Origin: Pseudomonadota bacterium
GTDB lineage: Bacteria; Pseudomonadota; Gammaproteobacteria; Burkholderiales; Burkholderiaceae_C
Direction of reading: 5' to 3'
Length of the DNA stretch: 11,706 bases
Assembly (NCBI GenBank): GCA_023410975.1
Contig: JAEYPG010000560.1
Coordinates: 1 to 11,706, forward strand
In this document: piece by piece, positions 1-7,411 of the stretch
How positions within the stretch are numbered: position 1 is the first letter of the stretch
Layout: each line of letters starts with the position of its first letter
Position numbers and translations under genes: made by a program
The notes under the pieces: generated by a model
The model's input: only the letters and a program-made list of their open reading frames with translations
Databases searched by the model: none
What the model was told of the DNA's origin: nothing

Positions 1-587
1 ACGTTGCGCTTCATCGTGCCGGCGGCTGGGATCCAGGGCGTGGCAGCGCCGGGGGCAACGGCCGCGCGCTCCCCGGCCGCCACGGCCACCATGCCGGAGA
101 AGCCACTGAAGTTCGGCGTCCAGTAGCTGACCTGGTTGTCCTGGCGGCTCTGCTCGCCGTTGGAGAGGTACATCGCAAAGATGGGCGAGAACACGGCGAA
201 GGCATCCACGTCGCTGAAGAGCAGCGAGTAGTGCAGCGGCGAATACTGCCGGCCCAGCCTGACCTCGCCCAGGCTGGCCGAGGTCAGGCTCACGTAGGCC
301 TGGCGGCCGAACAGCCGCCCGCCCTGCAGCGAGCTGCCGTTGTCGAGTGCGATGCCGCTTTCCAGCACCGCCGTGGCCTTCAGGCCGCCGCCCAGGTCCT
401 CGATGGCCCGCATGCCCCAGCGCGAAGCCGTGAGGCCACCGCTGCCCAGCCGCGCCAGCGAGCCGCGGCCGGAGATGCGGGTGGATTCGGCATAGACGTC
501 GGCCACGCCATAGAGCGTGACGTTGGACTGCGCAACGGCGCTGCCAACACAAGCCAGCAGCGCGGCGGCCATGGCGGGGTATTTCAT
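1..587 (-). CDS. Outer-membrane porin, Gram-negative trimeric type (C-terminal part beyond the window)
   Basis: This frame stays open from an ATG at 587-585 to the window edge, giving 195 codons. The protein starts with a Sec signal peptide (about residues 1-19, ending AVA before QSNVTLYG), followed by the first beta strand NVTLYGVADVY. Later come SRWGMRAIEDLGGGLKA, GRQAYVSLTS, GEVRLGRQY and YWTPNFSGFSG, all typical of the Burkholderiales general porins (Pfam Porin_4/OmpC-like). Such porins are about 350-400 residues, so roughly half is missing. GGGAGA at 600-595 is a good ribosome-binding site 7 nt before the start. The protein would form a 16-stranded beta barrel for passive diffusion of small anionic solutes. 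It lies downstream of the dioxygenase in the same orientation after a 173-nt gap, so it may have its own promoter. The family call is firm; a role in this module's substrate entry is inference. Confidence 0.93.
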   Translation of the reverse strand, partial: MKYPAMAAALLACVGSAVAQSNVTLYGVADVYAESTRISGRGSLARLGSGGLTASRWGMRAIEDLGGGLKATAVLESGIALDNGSSLQGGRLFGRQAYVSLTSASLGEVRLGRQYSPLHYSLLFSDVDAFAVFSPIFAMYLSNGEQSRQDNQVSYWTPNFSGFSGMVAVAAGERAAVAPGAATPWIPAAGTMKRN

Positions 588-634
588 CAGGTTGTCTCCC
601 GGTGGTGAGTTGATTGGTTTCGGTTCGATCTGGA

Positions 635-661
635 GCACTGGCCCCAGGGGCCGGGCAGTGC
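635..661. other. GC-rich hairpin between dioxygenase and porin genes
   Basis: GCACTG (635-640) pairs with CAGTGC (656-661). Inside it GGCCCC (640-645) can pair with GGGGCC (647-652). The hairpin lies about 100 nt past the dioxygenase stop and about 48 nt before the porin start, so on the minus strand it could act as a transcription barrier or as 5'-leader structure for the porin mRNA. No T-run follows on either strand, so a classical intrinsic terminator is not supported. The rest of the 588-760 gap shows nothing recognisable. Confidence 0.35.
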
Positions 662-760
662 TGCGCCGCAGCCACCGCATGCAGGGCGGCTGGGGTTGGG
701 TTAGGCGCTGAGGGCGTGCCGGCGCAGGTCAGCGATGGCGCGGCCGGCGTCGCGTCGGGC

Positions 761-1639
761 TCAGGCGGCGACGGCCTCGGGCGACAGGACGACCTCCTCG
801 GTGGTCGCGCGCCGCAGTTCCCGCCGCTCCGAGAAGTCGTACCAGCGGCCACGGTGCACGGTGGCGGTGTTGTCCCACATCACCAGGTCGCCGGGCGTCC
901 ACTCGTGCGTGTAGACGAACTCACGCTGCGTGGCGTGTTCCAGCAGGTCCATGATCAGCATGCGGCCCTCGGCTTTGGTCATGCCGACGATCTCGCAGCA
1001 GTGGATGCCGACGAAAAGGATCTTGCGGCCCGAGCGCGGGTCGGTCTGCACCAGCGGCCACACCGCCGGCGGGATCGCGTTGCGCTGCTCCTCGGTGTAG
1101 TTGGTGTCGCCCAGCAGGAAGCGCGAGTGCAGCGCGTAATGCACCGCCTGCAGCTTGTCGATCTTCTGCTTGAGCCAGCCCGGCAGCGCGTCATAGGCCA
1201 TGCGCAGGTCGGCGAACTGGGTCTGGCCGCCGAAGCTGGGCGTGATGCCGCAGGACAGCATCGAATACTTGGCGCGCGGGCGCTGGAAGGAGCTGTCGCT
1301 GTGCCAGAGCTGGTTGGCGATGTTGCCGACGATCTTGGCGTGCTCGCGGCCGGCCACTTCGCCCTCGGCCGTGACGTTGGAGATGTCCGCGAGCTCGGCG
1401 TACTTGAACCGGTGCGGACCGCCCTTGACCTTGCGCAGCCCGAGGTCCAGGGGACCGAAGCGCTTGGCGAAGGCAATCTGCTGGTCCTGCGTCAAGGGCT
1501 GCCCGTGGAACACGAGCACCGCGTGCGTGTCCATGGCGTGCTCGATCTCGCGCACCTGCTCGGGCGTGAGCGCTTGCGCCAGGTCAATGCCGCTGGCCTC
1601 GGCGGCGAAGGGCAACATGGGCTTCAGTTGCAGGGTCAT
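761..1639 (-). CDS. TauD/TfdA-family Fe(II)/2-oxoglutarate-dependent dioxygenase
   Basis: This is a 292-residue protein, the usual length for TauD/TfdA enzymes, which couple 2-oxoglutarate decarboxylation to hydroxylation of a substrate carbon. The metal-binding facial triad is visible as H113-x-D115 (in LWHSDSSF) and H262 (in TATVHRGRW). R273 and R277 follow H262 at +11 and +15, the same spacing as the 2-oxoglutarate-binding arginines of TauD. The N-terminal GIDLAQALTPEQV and AVLVFHGQPL segments are also typical. The start at 1639 is supported by AAGGAG at 1651-1646, which overlaps the stop codon of the receptor gene just upstream. Only 11 nt separate the two genes, so they are co-transcribed. 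Family members act on taurine, alkyl sulfates, phenoxyacetates and other carboxylates; the substrate here cannot be read from the sequence. Hydroxylation of an acid delivered by the neighbouring receptors is an inference. Confidence 0.93.
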   Translation of the reverse strand: MTLQLKPMLPFAAEASGIDLAQALTPEQVREIEHAMDTHAVLVFHGQPLTQDQQIAFAKRFGPLDLGLRKVKGGPHRFKYAELADISNVTAEGEVAGREHAKIVGNIANQLWHSDSSFQRPRAKYSMLSCGITPSFGGQTQFADLRMAYDALPGWLKQKIDKLQAVHYALHSRFLLGDTNYTEEQRNAIPPAVWPLVQTDPRSGRKILFVGIHCCEIVGMTKAEGRMLIMDLLEHATQREFVYTHEWTPGDLVMWDNTATVHRGRWYDFSERRELRRATTEEVVLSPEAVAA

Positions 1640-1650
1640 CGGAGTCTCCT

Positions 1651-2625
1651 TCACTCGGGTTTGATGTTGGCCGCCTTGACGACGCGGCTCCACTTGTCGA
1701 TCTCGGACCTGATCACGGCGTCGTAGGCCTCGGGCGTGGAGCCCACGGGCTCCATGCCAAGCTCCACCATGCGCCCCGACAGCTCGCGCGAGCGCACCGC
1801 CTTGCCAATGTCGGCGCTGATCTGGCTGAGCAGCGGCCGCGGCACGCCGGCCGGCGCGATGACGCCGATGAAGCTCATGGCGCTGAACCCCGGCACCGTC
1901 TCGGCCACCAGCGGGATGTCGGGATTGGCCTGCGCCCGCTTGGGGCTCGACAGCGCGATCACCTTGAGCTTCCCGTCCTTGACGAAGGGCATGGACGAGA
2001 ACAGCACGTCGAACAGCAGCGGCACCCGGCCGCCAAGCACGTCCTGCTGCGCCGCGGCGCTGCCCTTGTAGGGCACATGCACCATGTCGATGCCGGCCAT
2101 GTGGTTGAGCATCTCGCCGGCCAGGTGCGTGCCGGTGCCCATGCCTGGGGTGGCATAGCTGAGCTTGCCCGGGTTCCTCTTCGCATACGCGATCAGCTCC
2201 GCCACGTTGCTCACGGGCAGCGAAGGGTGCGCGAACAACCCGAAGTGGGCCTGCGACACCTGGGCCACCCCCACGAGATCCTTCGTCGTGTCGTAGGGCA
2301 GCTTGGGCTGCAGGGCCGGGTTGATCATGTGCGCCGTGATCGCCATGCCCAACGTGTAGCCGTCGGGCGCTGACTTGGCCACGAAGTCGGTGCCCAGCAT
2401 CGTGCCGGCGCCCGGCTTGTAGTCCACGACCACGGGCTGTCCCCACTGCGCCTGCAGCCGCTCGGCCAGCAGCCGGGCCACGATGTCGGTGGGGCCGCCC
2501 GGGGCGAACGGCACGATCAGCTTGACCGGCTTGGCGGGCCAGGCCCCGGGCTGCGCGGCGGCCCACAGCGGAAGCAGGCATGCGGCGGCGAGCAGGCCGC
2601 GTCGTGCGGCTGCGAATCTGTTCAT
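1651..2625 (-). CDS. Bug/TctC-family periplasmic solute-binding protein (TTT receptor), copy 1
   Basis: This 324-residue protein has a signal peptide (about residues 1-24: basic NRFAAARRG, hydrophobic stretch, cleavage near AAA|Q) and then the Bug fold. The first ligand loop is PFAPGGPTD (39-47). It is followed by KPGAGTMLGTD, PDGYTLG, LPYDTTKDLVGV, HVPYKGSAAA and a C-terminal SEIDKWSRVVKAANI. Bug proteins bind carboxylates such as citrate, glutamate, aspartate or aromatic acids in the periplasm and hand them to a TctA/TctB membrane complex, or serve as sensors. No membrane subunit is encoded here. The gene sits between a second receptor (28 nt upstream) and the dioxygenase (11 nt downstream) in one leftward operon. 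The start is the first ATG that gives a full signal peptide; its ribosome-binding site is weak. The ligand is unknown. Confidence 0.93.
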   Translation of the reverse strand: MNRFAAARRGLLAAACLLPLWAAAQPGAWPAKPVKLIVPFAPGGPTDIVARLLAERLQAQWGQPVVVDYKPGAGTMLGTDFVAKSAPDGYTLGMAITAHMINPALQPKLPYDTTKDLVGVAQVSQAHFGLFAHPSLPVSNVAELIAYAKRNPGKLSYATPGMGTGTHLAGEMLNHMAGIDMVHVPYKGSAAAQQDVLGGRVPLLFDVLFSSMPFVKDGKLKVIALSSPKRAQANPDIPLVAETVPGFSAMSFIGVIAPAGVPRPLLSQISADIGKAVRSRELSGRMVELGMEPVGSTPEAYDAVIRSEIDKWSRVVKAANIKPE

Positions 2626-2653
2626 GGCGGTGTCCGTCGGCGGGTTTTGAGGT

Positions 2654-3622
2654 TCAGTCGGCGGTGGCGCCCGAGGCCTTGACGACCTTGGCCCAGCGGT
2701 CGATCTCGGTCCGGATGTAGGCGTTGAACTCCTCGGGCTTGTTGCCCACCGGCGTCAACGCGATGTCGGCCATGCGGGCCTTCATCTCGGGCGATTGCAG
2801 CGCGCGGGCGAGGTCGGCACTGAGCTGGTTCACGATCTCCGGCGGCGTGCCGCTGGCCACTACCGCGCCGAACACGCTCTGCACCACGAAGCCTGGCAAG
2901 GTCTCGGCGGCGGCCGGAATATCGGGTGCGATGGCTTCGCGCTTGGGGCTCAGCACGGCAATGGGCTTCATCTTGCCCGCCTTGATGTGGGGCAGCGACG
3001 AGAACAGCGGATCGAACAGCAGGTCCACGCGGCCGGCGAACACGTCCGGGTAGGCGCCGCCGGAGCCCTTGTACGGCGCGTGCAGCATGTCCAGGCCGGC
3101 ACTGGTCTTGAGCAACTCGCCCGCCAGGTGCATCGAGCTGCCGCTGCCGGGTGAAGCGTAGGTGAGCTTGCCCGGCTGCTTCTTCGCCAGCGCGATCAAT
3201 TCCTTGAGATTGCCCGCCGGGAGACTGGGCGAGGCCGCCAGCACCACCGGCGAGGTGGCCAGCATCGACACGCCGGTCAGGTCCTTGAGCGTGTCGTAGG
3301 GCAGGTTCTTGCGCAGGCTGGGATTGATGACATGCGAGGTCACCACCAGTCCGATGGTGTGGCCGTCCGGCGCCGCCTTGGCAGCGAAGTCGGTGCCCAG
3401 CACCGTGCCCGCACCGGCCTTGTAGACGACCAGCACCGGCTGCTTCCAGATGGCGTTGAGTTGCTTCTCCAGCAGCCGCGCCAGGATGTCCACCGCGCCG
3501 CCGGGCGCGTTGGGCACCACCAGCGTCACAGGCTTGGTGGGGAAGCCGCCCTGTGCCCAGGCCAGCGCCGGGCCCAGGGCGCAGCCCACGGCAGCGGCGC
3601 ACAGCAACGATCTGCGAATCAT
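2654..3622 (-). CDS. Bug/TctC-family periplasmic solute-binding protein (TTT receptor), copy 2
   Basis: This 322-residue protein is the first gene of the leftward operon. The signal peptide covers about residues 1-23 (IRRSLLCAAAVG..., cleavage near AWA|Q). The mature part has the Bug landmarks VVPNAPGGAVD (35-45), AGAGTVLGTD, APDGHTIG, LPYDTLKDLTGV, HAPYKGSGGA and TEIDRWAKVVKA. GGAG at 3631-3628 precedes the ATG by 5 nt. It shares many blocks with the last gene of the window (WKQPVLV, PDGH, LPYDTLKDLTGV, EFNAYIR versus EYNAYIR), so the two are close paralogues placed on opposite sides of the cluster. The first ligand loop carries Asn where the other copies have Phe (PNAPGG versus PFAPGG or PFPPGG), which may reflect a different ligand. 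The start faces the divergent control region. Confidence 0.93.
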   Translation of the reverse strand: MIRRSLLCAAAVGCALGPALAWAQGGFPTKPVTLVVPNAPGGAVDILARLLEKQLNAIWKQPVLVVYKAGAGTVLGTDFAAKAAPDGHTIGLVVTSHVINPSLRKNLPYDTLKDLTGVSMLATSPVVLAASPSLPAGNLKELIALAKKQPGKLTYASPGSGSSMHLAGELLKTSAGLDMLHAPYKGSGGAYPDVFAGRVDLLFDPLFSSLPHIKAGKMKPIAVLSPKREAIAPDIPAAAETLPGFVVQSVFGAVVASGTPPEIVNQLSADLARALQSPEMKARMADIALTPVGNKPEEFNAYIRTEIDRWAKVVKASGATAD

Positions 3623-3784
3623 CTTGTCTCCGGTAGTGTTTGCGAAACTTTGGACGCAACGACCGTTTTTCTCAAGACATTGGCAAGCATCCCTGCAAGA
3701 AGCAAGGTTGATTCAAACCTGAAAATTGATTTTTTTGGTCTTGGCGTCCAAAATTTTGGCAACACGACAGGAGTTTCGACCCCC
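3623..3784. promoter_or_regulatory. Divergent promoter/operator region with inverted repeats
   Basis: These 162 nt lie between two genes read in opposite directions and are visibly richer in A and T than the coding DNA. TTTGGACGC (3649-3657) and GCGTCCAAA (3744-3752) form a perfect 9-bp inverted pair, their centres 95 bp apart, close to nine helical turns. The second copy overlaps a perfect 12-bp palindrome, CCAAAATTTTGG (3748-3759), and a TTGG-CGT-CCAA dyad (3741-3751). AGGTT-N6-AACCT (3705-3720) is a weaker central dyad. The outer elements sit 26 nt from each start codon. IclR proteins bind AT-centred palindromes, so this is the likely target of the IclR gene in the rightward block. ACAGGAG at 3767-3773 is the ribosome-binding site of the flavoprotein. 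I could not place -35/-10 boxes with confidence. Confidence 0.6.
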
Positions 3785-5212
3785 ATGAAGACCATCACCC
3801 GCACCGACGAGCGGATCCTGCAGTCGGACATCTTCGAACGCGAGACGCGCCGCCAGCGGCCCGACCTGGGCACCTGGCGCGAGGCCGCCCGCGACGTCAA
3901 GGTGTACCGGCGCTGCGACGTGCTGGTGGTTGGTGGCGGCCCGTCGGGCACGGCGGCCGCGGCCGCGGCCGCCAAGGAAGGCGCCGACGTGGTGCTGCTG
4001 GAGCGCTACAACCACCTGGGCGGCCTCTCCACCGGCGGTCTCGTGATCTGGATCGACCGCATGACCGACTGGTCCGGCGATCTGGTCATCCGTGGCTTCG
4101 CCGAGGAACTGTTCGACCGGCTGCCCGCCGACGCGGTGGCCGGACCGTCGCGTGCCGAGTGGGGCTCGCGCGACCCGGCCAAGACCGCGTATTGGAGCAA
4201 CCGCACCGCGGCCTACCATGGCGTCGTGACCTGGTCGCCCACGATCGACCCGGAGCGGCTGAAGCTGCTGAGCCAGGACATCGTGCTGGAGCGCAAGGTC
4301 CAGCTGGTCTACCACTCCTGGGCGGCGGAGCCGATCGTCGAGGGCGACGCGGTCAAGGGCGTCGCTTTCGAGAGCAAGGAAGGCCGCATGGCGATCCTCG
4401 CGAAGGTGGTGGTGGACGCCACGGGCGACGGCGACATGTTTGCCCGCGCCGGCGCCGCCTACGAGAACGACATCGAGGAGGCCGACGTTCACCACTGCAT
4501 GAACACGTCGTGGCTGTTCGGCGGCGTGGACATGAAGCGCTGGATCGACTTCAAGAGCGGCGAGCCCGAGCGGCACGCCGCGTTCATGCAGGGCGGACGC
4601 GACTCGCTGGGCCTGTTCGAGCGTCCCTTCGTGTCCTGGCGCAACGACATCGCGCTGTTCATGGGACCGCGCCAGTCGGGCTACTCGGCACTGGACGTGG
4701 ACGACCTGACCGAGGTCGAGGTGAAGTCGCACCGGGCGATGGCGGCCCACCTGGAGTACTTCCGCGCACATGCGCCGGGCTTCGAGAGCGCGTACCTGCT
4801 GCAGAGCGCGCCGCAGATCGGCGTGCGCCATGCGCGCCGGCTGCGCGGCGTCGGGGCCGTGCGGCGCACGCAGTGGCCCGACGGCATCGCGCTGCCCGAC
4901 GAGGTGGGCGTGACGCCGGCGGTGTCGCCCAAGTTCCCCAACATCTCCATTCCCTACGGCGCGCTGGTGCCGGAGCGCGTCGATGGCCTGCTGGCCTGCG
5001 GCCGCCACCTCTCGTGCGACAAGAACTCGCACGGCTTCATGCGCGAGATTCCGCAGTGCTGGATCACCGGCCAGGCCGCCGGCGCGGCCGCCGCGCTGGC
5101 CGTGGCCCAGGGCGTGCAGCCGCGCGCCGTGGACATCGCCTCGCTGCAGCGGGCGTTGGTCAGGCAGGGTGTCTTCCTGCGCACCGCGGACGCCACCGCC
5201 ACGGTGGCCTGA
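3785..5212 (+). CDS. FAD-dependent oxidoreductase (FAD_oxidored-type flavoprotein)
   Basis: This 475-residue protein has an N-terminal Rossmann dinucleotide-binding motif, DVLVVGGGPSG (45-55), ending with the acidic E73 in LLERYNHLGG that would bind the FAD ribose. VVDATGDGD (209-217) is the second FAD-contact motif. Near the C-terminus ACGRHLS (404-410) and GFMREIPQCWITGQAAGAAAAL (from residue 417) are the usual FAD-pyrophosphate segment of this family (Pfam FAD_oxidored, PF12831). There is no signal peptide or membrane segment, so it is cytoplasmic. It would oxidise or reduce an organic substrate, but family members are poorly characterised and the reaction cannot be named. The frame is open further upstream to 3332, but that part runs antisense to the receptor gene. 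The ATG at 3785 follows ACAGGAG (3767-3773) and begins the conserved protein. It is the first gene of the rightward block, 77 nt before the IclR gene. Confidence 0.92.
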   Translation: MKTITRTDERILQSDIFERETRRQRPDLGTWREAARDVKVYRRCDVLVVGGGPSGTAAAAAAAKEGADVVLLERYNHLGGLSTGGLVIWIDRMTDWSGDLVIRGFAEELFDRLPADAVAGPSRAEWGSRDPAKTAYWSNRTAAYHGVVTWSPTIDPERLKLLSQDIVLERKVQLVYHSWAAEPIVEGDAVKGVAFESKEGRMAILAKVVVDATGDGDMFARAGAAYENDIEEADVHHCMNTSWLFGGVDMKRWIDFKSGEPERHAAFMQGGRDSLGLFERPFVSWRNDIALFMGPRQSGYSALDVDDLTEVEVKSHRAMAAHLEYFRAHAPGFESAYLLQSAPQIGVRHARRLRGVGAVRRTQWPDGIALPDEVGVTPAVSPKFPNISIPYGALVPERVDGLLACGRHLSCDKNSHGFMREIPQCWITGQAAGAAAALAVAQGVQPRAVDIASLQRALVRQGVFLRTADATATVA

Positions 5213-5232
5213 GGCGCCGACGCGTTGGCGCC
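5213..5232 (+). other. Hairpin directly after the flavoprotein stop codon
   Basis: GGCGCC (5213-5218) and GGCGCC (5227-5232) are complementary, and the pairing can extend inward through G-T and A-T pairs, giving a compact GC-rich hairpin that begins the base after the TGA. No U-run follows, so it may protect or process the mRNA 3' end rather than terminate transcription. Confidence 0.4.
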
Positions 5233-5258
5233 ATGCGCAGTCCTACAGTGCCGGGTGA

Positions 5259-5276
5259 GGCCGCAAGGGTGCGGCC
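5259..5276 (+). other. Hairpin just upstream of the IclR start codon
   Basis: GGCCGC (5259-5264) pairs with GCGGCC (5271-5276) around a 6-nt loop, AAGGGT. It ends 13 nt before the preferred IclR start at 5290. The segment also lacks a strong Shine-Dalgarno sequence, so the structure may limit translation of the regulator, or it may be a weak attenuator. If the regulator actually starts at 5233, the hairpin is coding sequence. Confidence 0.35.
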
Positions 5277-5289
5277 GCGGACTTTCACC

Positions 5290-6108
5290 ATGGCTGAACA
5301 AGACGAACCGCAAAACAACCAACAGGCCCAGCGTCCCGACACCGTCAGTGCGCTGGAGCGCGGCATCGCCGTGCTGCGCTGCTTCGACGAGCAGCATCGC
5401 CAGCTCACGCCCACCGAGCTGGCGCGCCTCACCGGCATCCCGCGCCCGACCGTCACGCGGCTGGCGACCACGCTGGTCACCCTGGGCTTCATGACCCAGG
5501 AGCCTGGTGGCGAGCGCTTCATGCTGGGCCCGGGCGTGGTGTCGCTGGCGCGCGTGTTCCTCTCCGGCCTGGACGTGCGCGCGGTGGCGCGCCCGCGCAT
5601 GCAGGCCCTGGCCGAGGCCGTGGGCGGCGCGGTCTACCTGGCGGTGCCCGATGGGCTAGACATGGTGCTGATCGAGGCCTGCCGGCCGCGCTCGACCATG
5701 CTCACCGCGCGCCTGGACGTGGGTTCGCGCGCACCCATGGCCAACTCCGCGCTCGGGCGCGCCTACCTCTCGGCCCTGCCGGCGCGCGAGCGCGAGGCGC
5801 TGGTCGAGTCGCTGCGGCTGGCGCGCGGCAGCGACTGGCCCTCCCTGGAGGGCGGGCTTCGGCGCGCGCTCGACGAAGCCGCGCGGCTGGGCTACTGCAG
5901 CTCGGCGGGCGAATTCCATCGCGAAATCAACTCGGTATCGGTGCCGCTGATCGGCCCCAACGGCGAGGTGATGGCGCTCAACTGCGGCGGCCCCGCGTTC
6001 GTGTTCACCGAGCCGGTCCTGCGCGACAGCGTCGCGCCAGGGCTGATCGAGCTGGCACGGGTGCTGGCGGCCGACATCGGCGGCAGCGTGCCGCCCCCAC
6101 GATCCTGA
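5290..6108 (+). CDS. IclR-family transcriptional regulator
   Basis: This 272-residue protein has the standard IclR layout. The N-terminal winged helix-turn-helix spans about residues 18-80 (SALERGIAVLRCFDEQ, then LTPTELARLTGIPRPTVTRLATTLVTLGF). The C-terminal effector-binding domain spans about 95-265, with MANSALGRAYLSAL, YCSSAGEFHREINSVSVPL and VMALNCGGPAF. IclR proteins are dimeric or tetrameric repressors or activators that respond to small organic acids. The ATG at 5290 gives normal family length. An in-frame ATG at 5233 would add 19 residues without obvious homology, and neither has a strong ribosome-binding site. The stop is 7 nt before the AcnX large-subunit start, so the regulator is embedded in the catabolic operon and would be co-expressed with it, implying autoregulation. 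Its target is most likely the divergent region at 3623-3784; this is inference. Confidence 0.93.
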   Translation: MAEQDEPQNNQQAQRPDTVSALERGIAVLRCFDEQHRQLTPTELARLTGIPRPTVTRLATTLVTLGFMTQEPGGERFMLGPGVVSLARVFLSGLDVRAVARPRMQALAEAVGGAVYLAVPDGLDMVLIEACRPRSTMLTARLDVGSRAPMANSALGRAYLSALPAREREALVESLRLARGSDWPSLEGGLRRALDEAARLGYCSSAGEFHREINSVSVPLIGPNGEVMALNCGGPAFVFTEPVLRDSVAPGLIELARVLAADIGGSVPPPRS

Positions 6109-6115
6109 CCACTCC

Positions 6116-7411
6116 ATGCGACTCAACGACGACGAAAAGGCAATGCTCGACGGCCGCGACGGCGCGGCCGTGAGCAAGGCGATGGACCTGCTGGTGCGCT
6201 ACGGCGACGCGCTGGGCGCCGAGCGGCTGGTGGACACCCGCAACGTGTGCGGCACCGTCAGCGCCAGCACGCCCTTCATGCGCGACTTTGCGCTGCAGAA
6301 GGGCGGCATGGACGCGGTGTTCTCCGAGTTCAACCTCGACAGCGATACCGTGGTCGAAGTGCCGCCGGTCAAGGTGTACAGCACCCACCTGCAGCTGGGC
6401 TTCGACCCGAACGAGGCGCAGCGCATGGGCATCGCCGAGGAGGTGGTGCAGTTCTACCGCAAGGGCGAGGCCTTCACCGCCGGGCGCGGCGTGCAGCTGG
6501 GCAACACCTGCACGCCGTACCAGGTGGGCAACGTGCCCACCCGCGGCGAGCACTGCGCCTGGATGGAGTCGTCAGCGGTCGTGTACAGCAACTCGGTGCT
6601 GGGCGGGCGCACCAACACCGAAGGCCGCGAGAGCACGGGCGCCGCCATGCTCACGGGCAAGATTCCGTACTGGGGCTACCACCTCGACGAGAACCGGCGG
6701 GGCACGCACCTGGTCGAGCTCGACATCGACCTCGAATCCACCTTCGAGTGGGGCCTGCTGGGCTACTGGATGGGCGAGCTGGTGCAGGAGCGCGTGCCGG
6801 TGGTGGCGGCGCGCGGCGGCCGGTTCTTGCAGGCGCCCAACCTGCAGCGGCTCAAGCATTTCGGCGCGGCGGCCTCCTCCTCCGGCGGTGTGGAGATGTA
6901 CCACCTGGTCGGTGTCACGCCCGAGGCGCCGACGGTGGAGGAAGCCTTCGGCGGCAACCGGCCCGTGCAGCGGCTGCGATTCGGCGAGGCCGAGCGGCGC
7001 GCGACCTGGGACAAGCTCAACAGCACGGCGCGCGACCGCGAAGTGGACTACGTGATGCTGGGCTGCCCCCACTACAGCATCGAGCAGATCTGGGAAGCGT
7101 GCCAGCTGCTGCAAGGCCGCAAGGTGCACGACAACAGCAGCCTGTGGATCTTCACCCCGCGTGCCATCAAGGCACTGGCCGACCAGAACGGCTACACCAG
7201 GATCATCGAGGAGGCCGGCGGGCACCTGATGAGCGACACCTGCTCGGCCATGAGCCGTGCCATGCCGCAAGGCACCAAGGTGGCCGCGCTCGACTCGGCC
7301 AAGCACGCGCACTACCTGCCCGCGATCATGGGCGTGCAGGCCTGGTTCGGCACCACCGCCGATTGCATCGACGCGGCCTGCACCGGCCGCTGGAACGGGA
7401 GGCTGGCATGA
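6116..7411 (+). CDS. Aconitase X (AcnX) catalytic large subunit
   Basis: This 431-residue protein matches the AcnX catalytic domain (aconitase superfamily, Pfam AcnX/DUF521). It opens with LNDDEKAMLDGRDGAAVSKAMDLLVRYG, the usual AcnX start, and carries GNTCTPYQVGNVPTRGEHCAWMESSAVVYSNSVLGGRTNTEG in the core. Likely Fe-S ligands are C132 (NTCTPY), C317 (LGCPHYS) and C376 (SDTCSAM), because these are the cysteines in the conserved motifs. AcnX enzymes are cytoplasmic hydro-lyases. Characterised members dehydrate cis- or trans-3-hydroxy-L-proline in bacteria and mevalonate 5-phosphate in archaea. Here the swivel subunit is a separate gene, the two-polypeptide arrangement, and it overlaps this stop codon by ATGA. 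The start lies 7 nt after the IclR stop with no clear Shine-Dalgarno, suggesting translational coupling. The substrate is uncertain: no pyrroline-2-carboxylate reductase or proline racemase is nearby to support the hydroxyproline role. Confidence 0.93.
   Translation: MRLNDDEKAMLDGRDGAAVSKAMDLLVRYGDALGAERLVDTRNVCGTVSASTPFMRDFALQKGGMDAVFSEFNLDSDTVVEVPPVKVYSTHLQLGFDPNEAQRMGIAEEVVQFYRKGEAFTAGRGVQLGNTCTPYQVGNVPTRGEHCAWMESSAVVYSNSVLGGRTNTEGRESTGAAMLTGKIPYWGYHLDENRRGTHLVELDIDLESTFEWGLLGYWMGELVQERVPVVAARGGRFLQAPNLQRLKHFGAAASSSGGVEMYHLVGVTPEAPTVEEAFGGNRPVQRLRFGEAERRATWDKLNSTARDREVDYVMLGCPHYSIEQIWEACQLLQGRKVHDNSSLWIFTPRAIKALADQNGYTRIIEEAGGHLMSDTCSAMSRAMPQGTKVAALDSAKHAHYLPAIMGVQAWFGTTADCIDAACTGRWNGRLA

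Noticed and set aside
614..1726. Plus-strand open frame (370 codons) over the dioxygenase
   Set aside because: It is antisense to a complete dioxygenase with all catalytic residues and has no family features of its own.
1640..2581. Upstream in-frame extension of the dioxygenase through the receptor gene, suggesting a fusion
   Set aside because: The extension is a shifted frame of the receptor gene; the receptor itself is complete in another frame, and the dioxygenase has its own ATG and ribosome-binding site at 1639.
3713..5032. Long minus-strand open frame (439 codons) opposite the flavoprotein
   Set aside because: It has low-complexity His/Arg/Val-rich composition and no recognisable motif; it is an antisense shadow.
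4159..5289. Upstream in-frame extension of the IclR gene back to 4159
   Set aside because: It runs out of frame through the flavoprotein coding sequence with arginine-rich, low-complexity translation; normal IclR length is reached from 5290.
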